Shown here: positions 52,357 through 61,809 of the stretch, one piece after another
How positions within the stretch are numbered: position 1 is the stretch's first letter
Layout: the number at the start of each line of letters is the position of its first letter
DNA from: Cohnella sp. WQ 127256
GTDB lineage: Bacteria > Bacillota > Bacilli > Paenibacillales > Paenibacillaceae
Length of the DNA stretch: 64,000 bases
Direction: 5' to 3'
Assembly: GCF_024519285.1 (NCBI RefSeq)
Contig: NZ_JAMZCY010000003.1
Coordinates: forward strand, 1-64,000
The notes under the pieces: model-generated
What the model was told of the DNA's origin: nothing
Databases searched by the model: none
Seen by the model: the letters and a program-made list of their open reading frames with translations, nothing else
Position numbers and translations under genes: made by a program

Positions 52357-53694
52357 TTGAAGAAAAAAAAGGTAAATATCTTTGTGGCTATGACGATTTT
52401 CGCTCTTACTTTATCCGCATGTGCTAAGGACAATAATGCAAATATTGTTCCGAATGAAACATCAAGCGGTACTGCGGTGGCTTCAGCGGCTGGTGAATCG
52501 AATGAGATAACCAAGCTAAAAGTCTATCTGAAATACTTCGATGATGACACTAAAAAGCCTTATGATTATGCAGTTGCCGAACTAAAAAAGGCTATGCCGA
52601 ACGTCGAACTGGTTCTTGATCCATGGCAACAAGATAACTTTCAAAAATTAAAAACTTATGCGGCTACAGGGAATATGCCTGATATCTTCGATGCTGATTA
52701 CGGTCTCATTAAAGCTTTCGCGGAATCGAAAAATATTGAAATCCTTGACGACGCACAGGCAACTAAAGATCTACTAGCTGATTTTAACCCTGGATACGAA
52801 AAATCATTGACTGCTGCCGATGGTCATACCTACGCTTATTCAGCAACGGGTACAGGCTTTCAGATTCTGTATTACAATAAGAAATTGTTTGCGGAAGCCG
52901 GTGTGAATGCGCCAATTAAAACTTACGATGAGTGGAATGCGGCGATCAAGAAATTCAAAGCTAAAGGCATTGCTCCGATGGCAATCTTCGCCAAGGAGAA
53001 ATGGATAACGAATTCGTTTTACAAAGGGTTAGTTACCCGCGAGCAACCGGAAGGCTACTACCCGTTGGAGCAAAAAGGGCTATTCGAGCTGCCGGAACCT
53101 TACAAGCTTGCTTCTAAACAGTTTGAAGAGTTGAAGCAGGCCGGACTATTCGATCCTAACGCGACCAACACCAATTACGATCAGGCTTCATCTATATTCT
53201 ATACTGGTAAAGCTGCGATGTTTGTAAACGGTCAATGGGAAATATATGCTGCGACCGAAAACTTAGGCGACGATGTAGATTGGATGTACTGGCCGGCAAA
53301 AGACGAAGAAACCTACGAGAACATGAAATATTTTCTAAATGGCGCTCCTGCCCCAGGAGGATTCGCTGTTGCTCCAACGAGCAAGCATAAAGAGTTAGCT
53401 ATTGAGGTTGCGGCATTCATGGCAAGAAAATATGCGGAGTACCAGTATTTGCAAAAGGCGAATCCGATTGTATCGCTGAAAATCGATCAGCCTATATCGG
53501 TAACGCCTCCTCCGATGATGCAACGTATTATCGACGAGATTCTACCTAACATTAAAGGGTATGCAAAGTTTAACGAAAGTACTGAATTAAATAACGCTCT
53601 TGATGACAATACTCAGAATTTAGCTGTAAAAGGATTTGGCAATAAACAATTCGATGAGAATATGGAGAGAATTCTAAAGAAAATCAATCAATAA
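52357..53694 (+). CDS. CUT1-family carbohydrate-binding lipoprotein
   Basis: The substrate-binding subunit of a sugar ABC importer, 445 residues. The signal peptide ends at LTLSAC, the lipobox. The mature part has VYLKYFDDDTKKPYDYAVAE, MPDIFDADYGLIKAFAESK, GHTYAYSATGTGFQILYYNK and GGFAVAPTSKHKELAIEVAA, as in family 1 solute-binding proteins. The TTG at 52357 has a GGGGGG site. It is first in an operon with two permeases and a GH95-type enzyme, so fucosylated oligosaccharides are a reasonable ligand guess. A GC-rich hairpin follows its stop. Confidence 0.92.
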   Translation: MKKKKVNIFVAMTIFALTLSACAKDNNANIVPNETSSGTAVASAAGESNEITKLKVYLKYFDDDTKKPYDYAVAELKKAMPNVELVLDPWQQDNFQKLKTYAATGNMPDIFDADYGLIKAFAESKNIEILDDAQATKDLLADFNPGYEKSLTAADGHTYAYSATGTGFQILYYNKKLFAEAGVNAPIKTYDEWNAAIKKFKAKGIAPMAIFAKEKWITNSFYKGLVTREQPEGYYPLEQKGLFELPEPYKLASKQFEELKQAGLFDPNATNTNYDQASSIFYTGKAAMFVNGQWEIYAATENLGDDVDWMYWPAKDEETYENMKYFLNGAPAPGGFAVAPTSKHKELAIEVAAFMARKYAEYQYLQKANPIVSLKIDQPISVTPPPMMQRIIDEILPNIKGYAKFNESTELNNALDDNTQNLAVKGFGNKQFDENMERILKKINQ

Positions 53695-53700
53695 AAACGT

Positions 53701-53730
53701 CTCGCGCCGAAACGAAAGTTTCGGCGCGAG
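53701..53730 (+). other. GC-rich hairpin between binding protein and permease genes
   Basis: CTCGCGCCGAAAC (53701-53713) pairs perfectly with GTTTCGGCGCGAG (53718-53730) over a GAAA tetraloop, with no T-run. Such hairpins after binding protein genes are known to stabilise the upstream message or cause partial termination, giving more binding protein than permease. Confidence 0.8.
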
Positions 53731-53757
53731 AACTTTCAAATGCAGGGAATGAACAAC

Positions 53758-54639
53758 ATGAAAACCTATTTATCCAATAAGAAAACTATAGCATTATTTA
53801 CACTTCCAGCATTACTCATTTATACGCTCATAGTGACATATCCGGTATTGCAGGCGCTTTTCCGTAGTTTTTATGATTGGAACGGACTGGGTGGCGGCAC
53901 GTTTATAGGAATTCAAAATTATATTCAATTGTTTGAAGATCCTTTACTGATTCGTTCGCTGCGTAATGGGGCTTTGTTTGCGTTAGTTCTTGTTGTGTTT
54001 CAAATTGGTTTAGGCACTCTGTTGGCTTTAGTATGCGCTGACCCAAAAGTCAAAGGAAGAAAAATCCTTAAGACAGGATATTTTATTCCGGTTGTTCTTT
54101 CTGTAACGGTTGTATGTCAGCTTTGGATTGCGATTTATGATCCAACGAATGGAATGATTAACAAGCTGTTTCAGTTGCTTGGAATCCCCTATCAGCAATA
54201 TTGGTTAACTTCGCCTGCAGTATCGATTATTGCGATTGCTTTTGTCAACGCCTGGCAGTTTATGGGGTTTCAGTTTAGTCTTTTGTATGCTGGGGTTAAA
54301 TCAATTCCTGAACAATACATGGAAGCGGCTACGATTGATGGATGCTCGAAGTGGAAGGCTCATCTCAAGATCACACTTCCAATGATGGCGGAAACGTATA
54401 AATTCAGTTTTATCTTAGCCATTACCTCTGGCATCGGCGCATTCATTCAGATGCTGATCATGACGAGTGGTGGACCAGGAACAACAAACTACACCTTAAC
54501 TTTTATGATTTATAGATATGCATTTATGGATTCCGAATACGGGTATGCATGTGCGGTTTCTATTTTCCTTGTCGTATTGAGTTTGCTGGCAACTTTGATT
54601 ATTAATAAGGTTTTTAATCGCGAGAGATTTTCGCACTAG
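53758..54639 (+). CDS. ABC transporter permease, MalF/UgpA-like
   Basis: The first permease, about 293 residues with six membrane helices. N-terminal KKTIALFTLPALLIYTLIVT and the EAA loop EQYMEAATIDGCSKWKAHLK are clear. The ATG at 53758 is preferred because AGGGA is 9 bp upstream; an in-frame ATG at 53740 lacks a site. It follows the hairpin at 53701-53730. No ATPase gene is present in the operon, so a shared MsmX-type ATPase is expected. Confidence 0.92.
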   Translation: MKTYLSNKKTIALFTLPALLIYTLIVTYPVLQALFRSFYDWNGLGGGTFIGIQNYIQLFEDPLLIRSLRNGALFALVLVVFQIGLGTLLALVCADPKVKGRKILKTGYFIPVVLSVTVVCQLWIAIYDPTNGMINKLFQLLGIPYQQYWLTSPAVSIIAIAFVNAWQFMGFQFSLLYAGVKSIPEQYMEAATIDGCSKWKAHLKITLPMMAETYKFSFILAITSGIGAFIQMLIMTSGGPGTTNYTLTFMIYRYAFMDSEYGYACAVSIFLVVLSLLATLIINKVFNRERFSH

Positions 54640-54662
54640 CGGCAGAAAGGGGCGTACGCGAG

Positions 54663-55511
54663 ATGCTACACGTCATAAAAAAAAGTTTTAAGCCCGGACA
54701 ACTGCTATTGCAAGGTTCGCTTTGGCTATATTTCATTCTTTCGGTTTATCCGCTTTACTGGATGATTTCGTATTCCTTAAAAAATAATGATGAAATATTC
54801 AGCACGAACCCATTTGGACTGCCAACACATTTTAGGATAGAGAATTACATCAACGCATGGAATAATTTTAATATTCCGCGTTATTTTCTGAATAGCACTA
54901 TCGTTTCTATCGTCAGTACGGCCGGAATATTGTTGCTGGCTATTATGTTTTCATATGCAACGGCAAGAATGGTATGGAAATTTAGCGGGACAGCAAGAGC
55001 GTATATGATGATTGGTATGTTTATTCCATTGCAAGTGATCATGATTCCGCTTGCCGTTCTAGTAAAGGATTTTCATCTTATTAATACTTATGGAGCCCTC
55101 GTTGTCCCGTACATTGCATTTGGGCTTCCTCTGTCTAGCCTAATCTTTTACGGCTTTATGAGGGGGATTCCAATCGAGCTAGAGGAATCCGCCTGTATGG
55201 ACGGGGCAGGAATCTTCCGAACTTTTTTTAGTATTATTGTTCCGATCGTTAAACCAGCCGTGGCTACACTTGCGATTTTACAATTTTTGAACGTTTGGAA
55301 CGAATTTTTGCTCGCTTATATTTTAATTTCAGACGAAAGCATGAAGACGTTACCTCTAGGGTTGCTTTTCTTCCAAGGGCAATATAGCACGGACTGGGGC
55401 GGGATGGGAGCCGTAATGACAATAGCCAGTCTCCCGACCGTTATTGTATTTCTATTCTTCAGCGAGCAAGTAGAACGAGCAATGACCGTTGGTTCTGCAG
55501 TTAAAGGTTAA
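54663..55511 (+). CDS. ABC transporter permease, MalG/UgpE-like
   Basis: The second permease, 282 residues and six helices, with SVYPLYWMISYSLKNNDEIF near the start, the EAA loop IELEESACMDGAGIFRTFFS and the usual C-terminal FFSEQVERAMTVGSAVKG. It starts 23 bp after the first permease and ends 42 bp before the glycosidase gene, all in one operon. Confidence 0.93.
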   Translation: MLHVIKKSFKPGQLLLQGSLWLYFILSVYPLYWMISYSLKNNDEIFSTNPFGLPTHFRIENYINAWNNFNIPRYFLNSTIVSIVSTAGILLLAIMFSYATARMVWKFSGTARAYMMIGMFIPLQVIMIPLAVLVKDFHLINTYGALVVPYIAFGLPLSSLIFYGFMRGIPIELEESACMDGAGIFRTFFSIIVPIVKPAVATLAILQFLNVWNEFLLAYILISDESMKTLPLGLLFFQGQYSTDWGGMGAVMTIASLPTVIVFLFFSEQVERAMTVGSAVKG

Positions 55512-55553
55512 TCATTGAAACGCAGAGAGATTGAATAGTCGATTGGAGGATGA

Positions 55554-57890
55554 ATGTACAACATGAAAGCAATGAAACTCTGGTACGAGAATGAGGCGAA
55601 TGCTTGGGCTGAAGGCCTTCCGATAGGTAATGGTAGAATGGCTGCCATCGTTTATGGGGGAGCTGAACAAGAAGTATGGAATATTACTGAATTGACCTAC
55701 TGGTCTGGCAAACAAGAAGCGATTAAAAGCCATTCCTCTGGAAAAAAAGATATAGCCGAACTTCGGAAATACTTCTATGAAGGAGATTACGAATCGGGAG
55801 AGCGGTTGGCCGGTGATATACTCCAGCCTGTTAAGAAGAACTTTGGGACTAATCTTCCTATGTGCAACGTTATATTCAAATATGAAGATGAAGAAACAGG
55901 GATGAGCGTATATCGTGAACTCAATTTAGAAGATGCAATTGCGACAACGTCATTGAATGGAAAGAACGGAATCATTCATCGTGAAGTGTTTGCAACCCAT
56001 AAGGATGATCTCATTGCGTGCCGTCTCTGGAGTGAACAGTCCGGGGGGGTTAACTTTAGTCTCCGGCTGGAAGGCCAAACAAACGAATTCGAAAGCTGGA
56101 ATGATTCGGATCATACTTTAGCATTTCGGGGGCAAGCCTTGGAGAACGTACACAGTGATGGAGAGTGCGGCGTGCGTTGCCAAGGAAAACTTGTAGTACG
56201 GAATGATGGCGGTCAAGTTATCGGCGATTCCAATCAAATCAACGTTCAGGGTGCAAGTGAAGTTGTTGTCTATTTAGTCGTTAATACCGACTTCGATCGT
56301 CATGATGAAAGTTGGATCGAGCGTAGCGACAATCAAGTCAATGCAGCACTAAAGAAAGGCTACTCTTTGATTAAACAGGATCATATCGCTGATTATCAGA
56401 GTGTGTACGAACGGGTAGACCTAAACCTAGGAGAAACAGACAATAGCAACCGACCGACTGATGAAAGAGTTAAACTTCTTGCGGTAGGAATAGATGACGA
56501 TCCGCAGCTATATGCTTTGTTTTTCCAATATGGTAGGTATTTGACTATATGTGGGGCAAGGGAGAATTCGCCTCTGCCGCTGAATTTACAAGGCATTTGG
56601 AATGACGATCAGGCCTGCCGGATGGGGTGGACCTGTGATTATCATCTTGATATTAATACAGAGATGAATTATTACCCGATCGAGACTACCAACTTATCGG
56701 ATAGCCATCTTCCGCTCATCCGGTATATTGAGCGCTTAGCTTCAGCAGGTAAATCCACTGCCAAGGATTTCTATGGGTGCGACGGTTGGGTGGCCCATAC
56801 GGTTTCCAACGTATGGGGATTCACTGCGCCTGCCTGGGAGACTTCCTGGGGACTAAACGTAACGGGTGGACTGTGGATTGCCATGCAGCTCAGAGACCAT
56901 TACGAGTTTACCTTGGATGAGAAATTCCTCCGAGAAACGGCTTATCCCGTCTTAAAGGACGCTGCCGTTTTCTTCATGGATTACATGGATGTTCACCCAC
57001 AATACGGTTGGCTCGTTGTTGGACCTTCGATCTCACCAGAAAACAGCTTCTATCCCGCGGATGGCAATCGGAACCCTCGCACCTTATCCATGGGTTCCAC
57101 GCTAGATCAGGTACTCGTGAAAGATCTATTGGATTTTTGTTTAGGGGCTGCGGAAAAACTGAATCTCGATGAGGAGTTTCAAACGCGACTTAAAACAGCT
57201 ATAGTGCTATTGCCTCCGCTTCAAATCGGAGCGAAGGGGCAAGTGCAAGAATGGCTAGAGGATTATGAAGATGCCCAACCGGAGCATCGTCATTTGTCCC
57301 ACCTTCATAGTTTGTATCCGGCCTATCAAATTACGCCGCAACATACGCCGGATTTAAGCGCAGCCGCGCAAAAAACGCTCGAAATGCGGAAATCGAGCGA
57401 AGGTCATGAAGATATTGAATTTACCGTGGCCGCTTTCGCGGGATGCTACTCGAGATTGCAAGACGGGGATCGGGCTTACGAGCAAATTAATCATCTTATC
57501 GGCGAACTCTGTTATCCGAATTTGCTCACCTACTCAAAGCCCGGGATTGCGGGTGCCGAATCGATGATTTATGTAGCCGATGGGAATTATGGCGGGACCG
57601 CAGCTATCGCAGATATGCTACTGCAAAGCCATGCAGGAGAAATTCATCTCCTGCCTGCATTGCCTTCTAAATGGAGCGAGGGGTACTTTTCCGGATTAAA
57701 GGCAAGAGGTGCAATAGAAGCGGATGTGAAGTGGTTAAACGGGAAACTGGATAAAGCGGTGATTAAATCCTCATTATCGGGTTCCACAACCTTAAGGTAT
57801 AACGGGAAAGCGATTCCGTTTGCCTATCAAGCGGGATCCGAATACCATATCGACAGTGAGCTCCTAGTGAAAGAAGTCAGCCGCAAGTGA
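55554..57890 (+). CDS. GH95-type alpha-L-fucosidase, cytoplasmic
   Basis: A 778-residue glycosidase without signal peptide, so it should act on imported oligosaccharides. The N-terminal domain has LWYENEANAWAEGLPIGNGR and WNITELTYWSG, the hallmark of family GH95 (alpha-L-fucosidases, some alpha-L-galactosidases). The (alpha/alpha)6 barrel has LPLNLQGIWND, HLDINTEMNYYPIETTN with the Asn residues that help the base, and GPSISPENSF with the probable acid Glu. The region usually reading GWSLAWKxNLWARL is replaced by DIEFTVAAFAGCYSRLQDGD, a divergence that may shift specificity. Two ATGs (55554, 55563) flank the best distance from GGAGG. Confidence 0.88.
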   Translation: MYNMKAMKLWYENEANAWAEGLPIGNGRMAAIVYGGAEQEVWNITELTYWSGKQEAIKSHSSGKKDIAELRKYFYEGDYESGERLAGDILQPVKKNFGTNLPMCNVIFKYEDEETGMSVYRELNLEDAIATTSLNGKNGIIHREVFATHKDDLIACRLWSEQSGGVNFSLRLEGQTNEFESWNDSDHTLAFRGQALENVHSDGECGVRCQGKLVVRNDGGQVIGDSNQINVQGASEVVVYLVVNTDFDRHDESWIERSDNQVNAALKKGYSLIKQDHIADYQSVYERVDLNLGETDNSNRPTDERVKLLAVGIDDDPQLYALFFQYGRYLTICGARENSPLPLNLQGIWNDDQACRMGWTCDYHLDINTEMNYYPIETTNLSDSHLPLIRYIERLASAGKSTAKDFYGCDGWVAHTVSNVWGFTAPAWETSWGLNVTGGLWIAMQLRDHYEFTLDEKFLRETAYPVLKDAAVFFMDYMDVHPQYGWLVVGPSISPENSFYPADGNRNPRTLSMGSTLDQVLVKDLLDFCLGAAEKLNLDEEFQTRLKTAIVLLPPLQIGAKGQVQEWLEDYEDAQPEHRHLSHLHSLYPAYQITPQHTPDLSAAAQKTLEMRKSSEGHEDIEFTVAAFAGCYSRLQDGDRAYEQINHLIGELCYPNLLTYSKPGIAGAESMIYVADGNYGGTAAIADMLLQSHAGEIHLLPALPSKWSEGYFSGLKARGAIEADVKWLNGKLDKAVIKSSLSGSTTLRYNGKAIPFAYQAGSEYHIDSELLVKEVSRK

Positions 57891-57938
57891 GGATCAAGAC
57901 AGGTACATGGCAGTAAGACGACAGCGATTGTGAAATGT

Positions 57939-57983
57939 AAAAAGCGGCTATCGAGTCTCGTATGGACCCGATAACCGCTTTTT
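57939..57983. terminator. Intrinsic terminator after the fucosidase gene
   Basis: AAAAAGCGG (57939-57947) pairs with CCGCTTTTT (57975-57983) with an inner ATCG/CGAT stem; T-runs exist on both strands, so it can act in both directions. Confidence 0.85.
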
Positions 57984-58097
57984 GTCGTGGTACTAATGGA
58001 TAGCATTTTCCATCAAAATTCGAGAAAACCTCATCGTAAAGCTCTGCATATTCAGTTATGGTGAAATGGCATATCAAAATATCGGGGGCTGCGGAAA

Positions 58098-60182
58098 ATG
58101 AAATTCATATTCGGTATTTTCACCAGGATAGCGAACAGTAAAGCCATACGCTTCTCCTCGATACAAACACGACTATCTGTATTTTTCATTCTCCTGCTTA
58201 CAGCATCAATTGTTGTGACCAGTTCTGTGAGCTATCGTCAATCTAGCAAGGCAATGAACGACAAGATCGAGCTGTACTCCAAGCAGATCATCAATCAAAT
58301 AAGCGCGAAAATAGACCTAGATATTGAACACGTGAAGTACGCAATAGAAGATATTTCTTCTAGTGAAGGTATTCAGAAAGGTTTAGGTAACGTGAAGTCT
58401 GCAGGCAATGATGCATATGTGCTGAATGATTCGATCACGAAAGAAATATCCCGTAAACTTTCATTATTCAACTTTGTGTCAAGTATTGTCCTCTATGTAG
58501 ATGAGGCTACAACGCTGGGCACATTCAATAGCTTGAACAAAGATCAACTCAAGTCTATTGTCGCGGAAGCGCAAACGAATCATGATTATCACTTCGCTTT
58601 AATCGAAGATACGACAAGCGGCAAAGCTTACATTTCGATTAGTCGACAAATTAAGTCATCCATTAGTGGCGATGTTCTGGGAACGATTGTGTTGACGTTT
58701 ACAGAGAAACATTTCTTGGATCTATACAAAAGTATTGATCTAGGAACGTCGTCGGATATTGTAATTGTGGATAAGCAAGGAAAAGTCGTGTCGAGTCGAG
58801 ACAAAATCAAGTATCCGGTTAACCGCACACTGACGGACGCAGAGGTTTCTAATCGCATCAATAACACCGAGAGGGAAGAAGGGTCAAGTACTTCCTACTT
58901 CGGACAAGTGTTCGGCGTCGATTCACTTATTTCCCTGACGACCATTGAGAGTAGTGGCTGGACGATTGTATCGATGATTCCCAAATCGTTTATTAATGCG
59001 GAAATCAATACATTGGAGAAGAAAATGATCATGATCGGGGTAATCTGCCTGCTGCTATCGGTCATGATAGCCTATATTCTTTCGCTGGGCATATCTATCC
59101 CAACGAAGCAGTTGTTACAACAAATGAATCAAGTTAACGATGGCAACTTGACCCTAAGCATAGACGATCCGAACAAAGACGAGATGGGAACCATTTCGAA
59201 CTCTTTCAATGAAACGATGGGCACGATCAGCAAATTAATCGAGCGCGTTCGTTCGTCTGCAGATAACATGCTCGGACAAGCGGAGCAGACGACTTCCTTT
59301 GCGAATCGATTTCGCAATAATCAGTATCATTTCGTTGCTACGATTGAACAAGTCGCATCCGGAGCTAACCACCAGGCCGGCGAGGCAATGGAAAGCCTCT
59401 CCAGCATGAATGAATTATCCGATAACATTAATACGATAGGAACGGACATCAATACGATATCTAGCGCAATGACCGGAATTGGAGCGGTTTGCGGGAGAGC
59501 TCAAATGATCGTCGTGTCATTGAATGAGAAGACGGACAAATCCAATGCCGTAGCGCGAAAAGTGAATGAGCACATCGGATCGCTCAGCGAGGAATTGGGC
59601 ACGATTACTAGAATCGTTGAAACGATAACCGCTATTGCGAAGAAAACAAACATTCTTGCTATCAATGCAGCTATTGAAGCCGCACGGGCAGGAGCTGCAG
59701 GTAAGGGATTCGCAGTCGTAGCCGATGAGGTTAAGCGGCTAGCAGAGCAATCGCGAGATGCCTCTACAGAGATTTACCATATCATCTCCGGCGTCATGGA
59801 GAAGTCCCAAGCGACCGTTAAGGAAGCCGATCATGCAATCGTGCTGCAAAAAGAGCAAAACGAGGCGATTGCGGAAACCGATCGAACCTTTGATCAAATT
59901 AATCAGGAAGTTAAGCATGTGCTTGAATTCGTCTCTAATATTCGCAGATCATCTGAAAAGGTGCTCTACTCTAGAGAAAAGGCGTTCAAAGCAATCGAGG
60001 TCATCGTGTCAGTCGCGCAGGAAACCGCGGCGGTTACGGAAGAAGCCTTCTCTGGAATGCAGGAACAATCGATCGAAACCGAGAAATTAGCTAATATGGC
60101 CCAATCCATGAATGATACTGCGGAAGGACTAACCCATGCTGTTCTGAAATTCAAGACGAATAAAGTCGATAAGGCGGGATGA
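58098..60182 (+). CDS. Methyl-accepting chemotaxis protein with altered signalling tip
   Basis: A 694-residue chemoreceptor. Two helices (about 24-45 and 310-332) enclose a dCache-like extracellular domain of about 260 residues; HAMP follows (about 333-385) and then the coiled-coil signalling domain. The tip reads [20 protein letters not shown], then [20 protein letters not shown]. The usual IAxQTN has Lys516 in place of Gln, and the usual AGE has Ala533 in place of Glu. Both positions are nearly invariant in family members I know. The stop overlaps the next regulator region as ATGA, so it is probably cotranscribed with a YesN-type regulator, an unusual pairing. It may sense sugar and perhaps no longer couple to CheA in the normal way. 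Confidence 0.88.
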   Translation: MKFIFGIFTRIANSKAIRFSSIQTRLSVFFILLLTASIVVTSSVSYRQSSKAMNDKIELYSKQIINQISAKIDLDIEHVKYAIEDISSSEGIQKGLGNVKSAGNDAYVLNDSITKEISRKLSLFNFVSSIVLYVDEATTLGTFNSLNKDQLKSIVAEAQTNHDYHFALIEDTTSGKAYISISRQIKSSISGDVLGTIVLTFTEKHFLDLYKSIDLGTSSDIVIVDKQGKVVSSRDKIKYPVNRTLTDAEVSNRINNTEREEGSSTSYFGQVFGVDSLISLTTIESSGWTIVSMIPKSFINAEINTLEKKMIMIGVICLLLSVMIAYILSLGISIPTKQLLQQMNQVNDGNLTLSIDDPNKDEMGTISNSFNETMGTISKLIERVRSSADNMLGQAEQTTSFANRFRNNQYHFVATIEQVASGANHQAGEAMESLSSMNELSDNINTIGTDINTISSAMTGIGAVCGRAQMIVVSLNEKTDKSNAVARKVNEHIGSLSEELGTITRIVETITAIAKKTNILAINAAIEAARAGAAGKGFAVVADEVKRLAEQSRDASTEIYHIISGVMEKSQATVKEADHAIVLQKEQNEAIAETDRTFDQINQEVKHVLEFVSNIRRSSEKVLYSREKAFKAIEVIVSVAQETAAVTEEAFSGMQEQSIETEKLANMAQSMNDTAEGLTHAVLKFKTNKVDKAG

Positions 60183-60184
60183 GC

Positions 60185-61804
60185 ATGTATAAGCTGCTGT
60201 TCGTTGATGACGAAATCCTCGTAAGAAAAGCCATCAGTAGCCAAATGAATTGGGCGGAATACGGTTTCGAGTGTATAGGCGTTAGCGAGGACGGCATTGA
60301 AGCTCTCGAATTTGTCGAGCGTAACAGGCCCGACGTCGTGCTAACCGATATTGACATGCCATTTATGGATGGATTAGAGTTAACGAAAGAATTATCCGAG
60401 AGGTATCCATTAATCAAAGTTATTATTTTAACGGGATACGACGATTTCGAATACGCGCAACAAGCCATTAAAATGCAAGCGGTCGACTATATTCTAAAGC
60501 CGATTACACCCGATGATTTGGGCGAAGTCCTAAGCAAGCTGAAAAGCGAGCTCGACGTGACTAGAGGAGAGAAACAAGATTACGAGCATTTGAAGCGTCA
60601 GCTAACGGAAAACATGCCGCTCTTAAGAGAACGGTTTCTAGAGCGGATGTTAACGTCCCAAATGTCGGATAAGGAGAAGCATGAAGGGTGGCAGTACTTC
60701 CAGACGAATTGGAAAGGCTCTCATGTAATAGAGCTGGTCATGGCCGTGGACGAGTTTCTCTGGAGTCAAACGGTAACCGCCTCCGACCAACAACTGATTT
60801 GGTTTGCCGTCTTTAATGTAACGCAGGAAATCATGAGCAAGTACGGCGGAGTGGTTGTATTTCGAGATCGGGACAACCGCGTACTAACGCTAATATCGGG
60901 TGCTGATCCCGTTGAACTGCAAGAGGAAGCAATGCGTCATGCGGAAGAAATTCACCAAGCGGTAACTTCGATCCTTCCCGTGAAAGTTTCAATCGGAATC
61001 GGAGATGCATCCGAGCTAGGAAGCAACGTCTCGTTTGCTCATGAAACCGCTTTATCGGCACTTGAATATCGTTTCGCTATCGGATCGAATTCCATTATCC
61101 GATTATCGGATATGGCTCAGCGGAGCAACCGTGAAGCGTTCCCGATCATGTCATGGGAGAGCGAATTGATAACTAAGTTGAAGACCGGAACGATGGAAGA
61201 GATGGAGATATGGGTTACGAAGTTATTCTCAGTATTTCGCGATCAATTGTATCCAGGGGATATTTGCCAAATCTATCTTCAAAGAATCGTACTTACTTTG
61301 ATGCACACCCTCTATGAAATGAATAGCGATCTTGCGCAATTGCCGCAAAATGCGGAAAGTTTAACGCAAAAAGTAACGAAATTTACGACGCTGTACGATA
61401 CGGAGGAGTGGATGAAAACCCTTTGTACGGAAGCCGTATCGAAGATCAAGAGCTCAAGGGAAAATTTTAATTCGTTGCAGATTGCAAAGTCAATCGAATA
61501 TTTCAAAGCGCAGTTTAATAATCCGGATTTGTCCATTAAATCGGTATGCAACCATATAACCATGAGTACAAGCTACTTCAGCACGCTATTTAAGCAATAT
61601 ACGGGGAAAACTTTTATTGAATACGTGACGCATGAACGGATGGAAAAGGCCAAAGAACTACTGAATCTTACCTCGATGAAAAGCTACGAAATCGCTTACG
61701 AAGTCGGATATAGCGACCCTCATTATTTTAGCGGAGCCTTTAAAAAGCATGCAGGGGACACACCGACGGATTATCGTCTTAAAATGACAACGAAGAAAGC
61801 GTGA
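60185..61804 (+). CDS. YesN-type response regulator with AraC domain (third system)
   Basis: About 539 residues. The receiver begins MYKLLFVDDEILVRKAISSQ, with the Asp in PDVVLTDIDMPFMDGLEL and the lysine in VDYILKPITPDD. The AraC domain at the C-terminus has IKSVCNHITMSTSYFSTLFK and YEIAYEVGYSDPHYFSGAFK. The ATG at 60185 is about 7 bp from AAGGCGG; an ATG at 60179 overlaps the chemoreceptor stop. It lies between the chemoreceptor and a kinase. The partner is presumably the kinase that begins right after its stop. Confidence 0.9.
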   Translation: MYKLLFVDDEILVRKAISSQMNWAEYGFECIGVSEDGIEALEFVERNRPDVVLTDIDMPFMDGLELTKELSERYPLIKVIILTGYDDFEYAQQAIKMQAVDYILKPITPDDLGEVLSKLKSELDVTRGEKQDYEHLKRQLTENMPLLRERFLERMLTSQMSDKEKHEGWQYFQTNWKGSHVIELVMAVDEFLWSQTVTASDQQLIWFAVFNVTQEIMSKYGGVVVFRDRDNRVLTLISGADPVELQEEAMRHAEEIHQAVTSILPVKVSIGIGDASELGSNVSFAHETALSALEYRFAIGSNSIIRLSDMAQRSNREAFPIMSWESELITKLKTGTMEEMEIWVTKLFSVFRDQLYPGDICQIYLQRIVLTLMHTLYEMNSDLAQLPQNAESLTQKVTKFTTLYDTEEWMKTLCTEAVSKIKSSRENFNSLQIAKSIEYFKAQFNNPDLSIKSVCNHITMSTSYFSTLFKQYTGKTFIEYVTHERMEKAKELLNLTSMKSYEIAYEVGYSDPHYFSGAFKKHAGDTPTDYRLKMTTKKA

Positions 61805-61809
61805 TAGGG

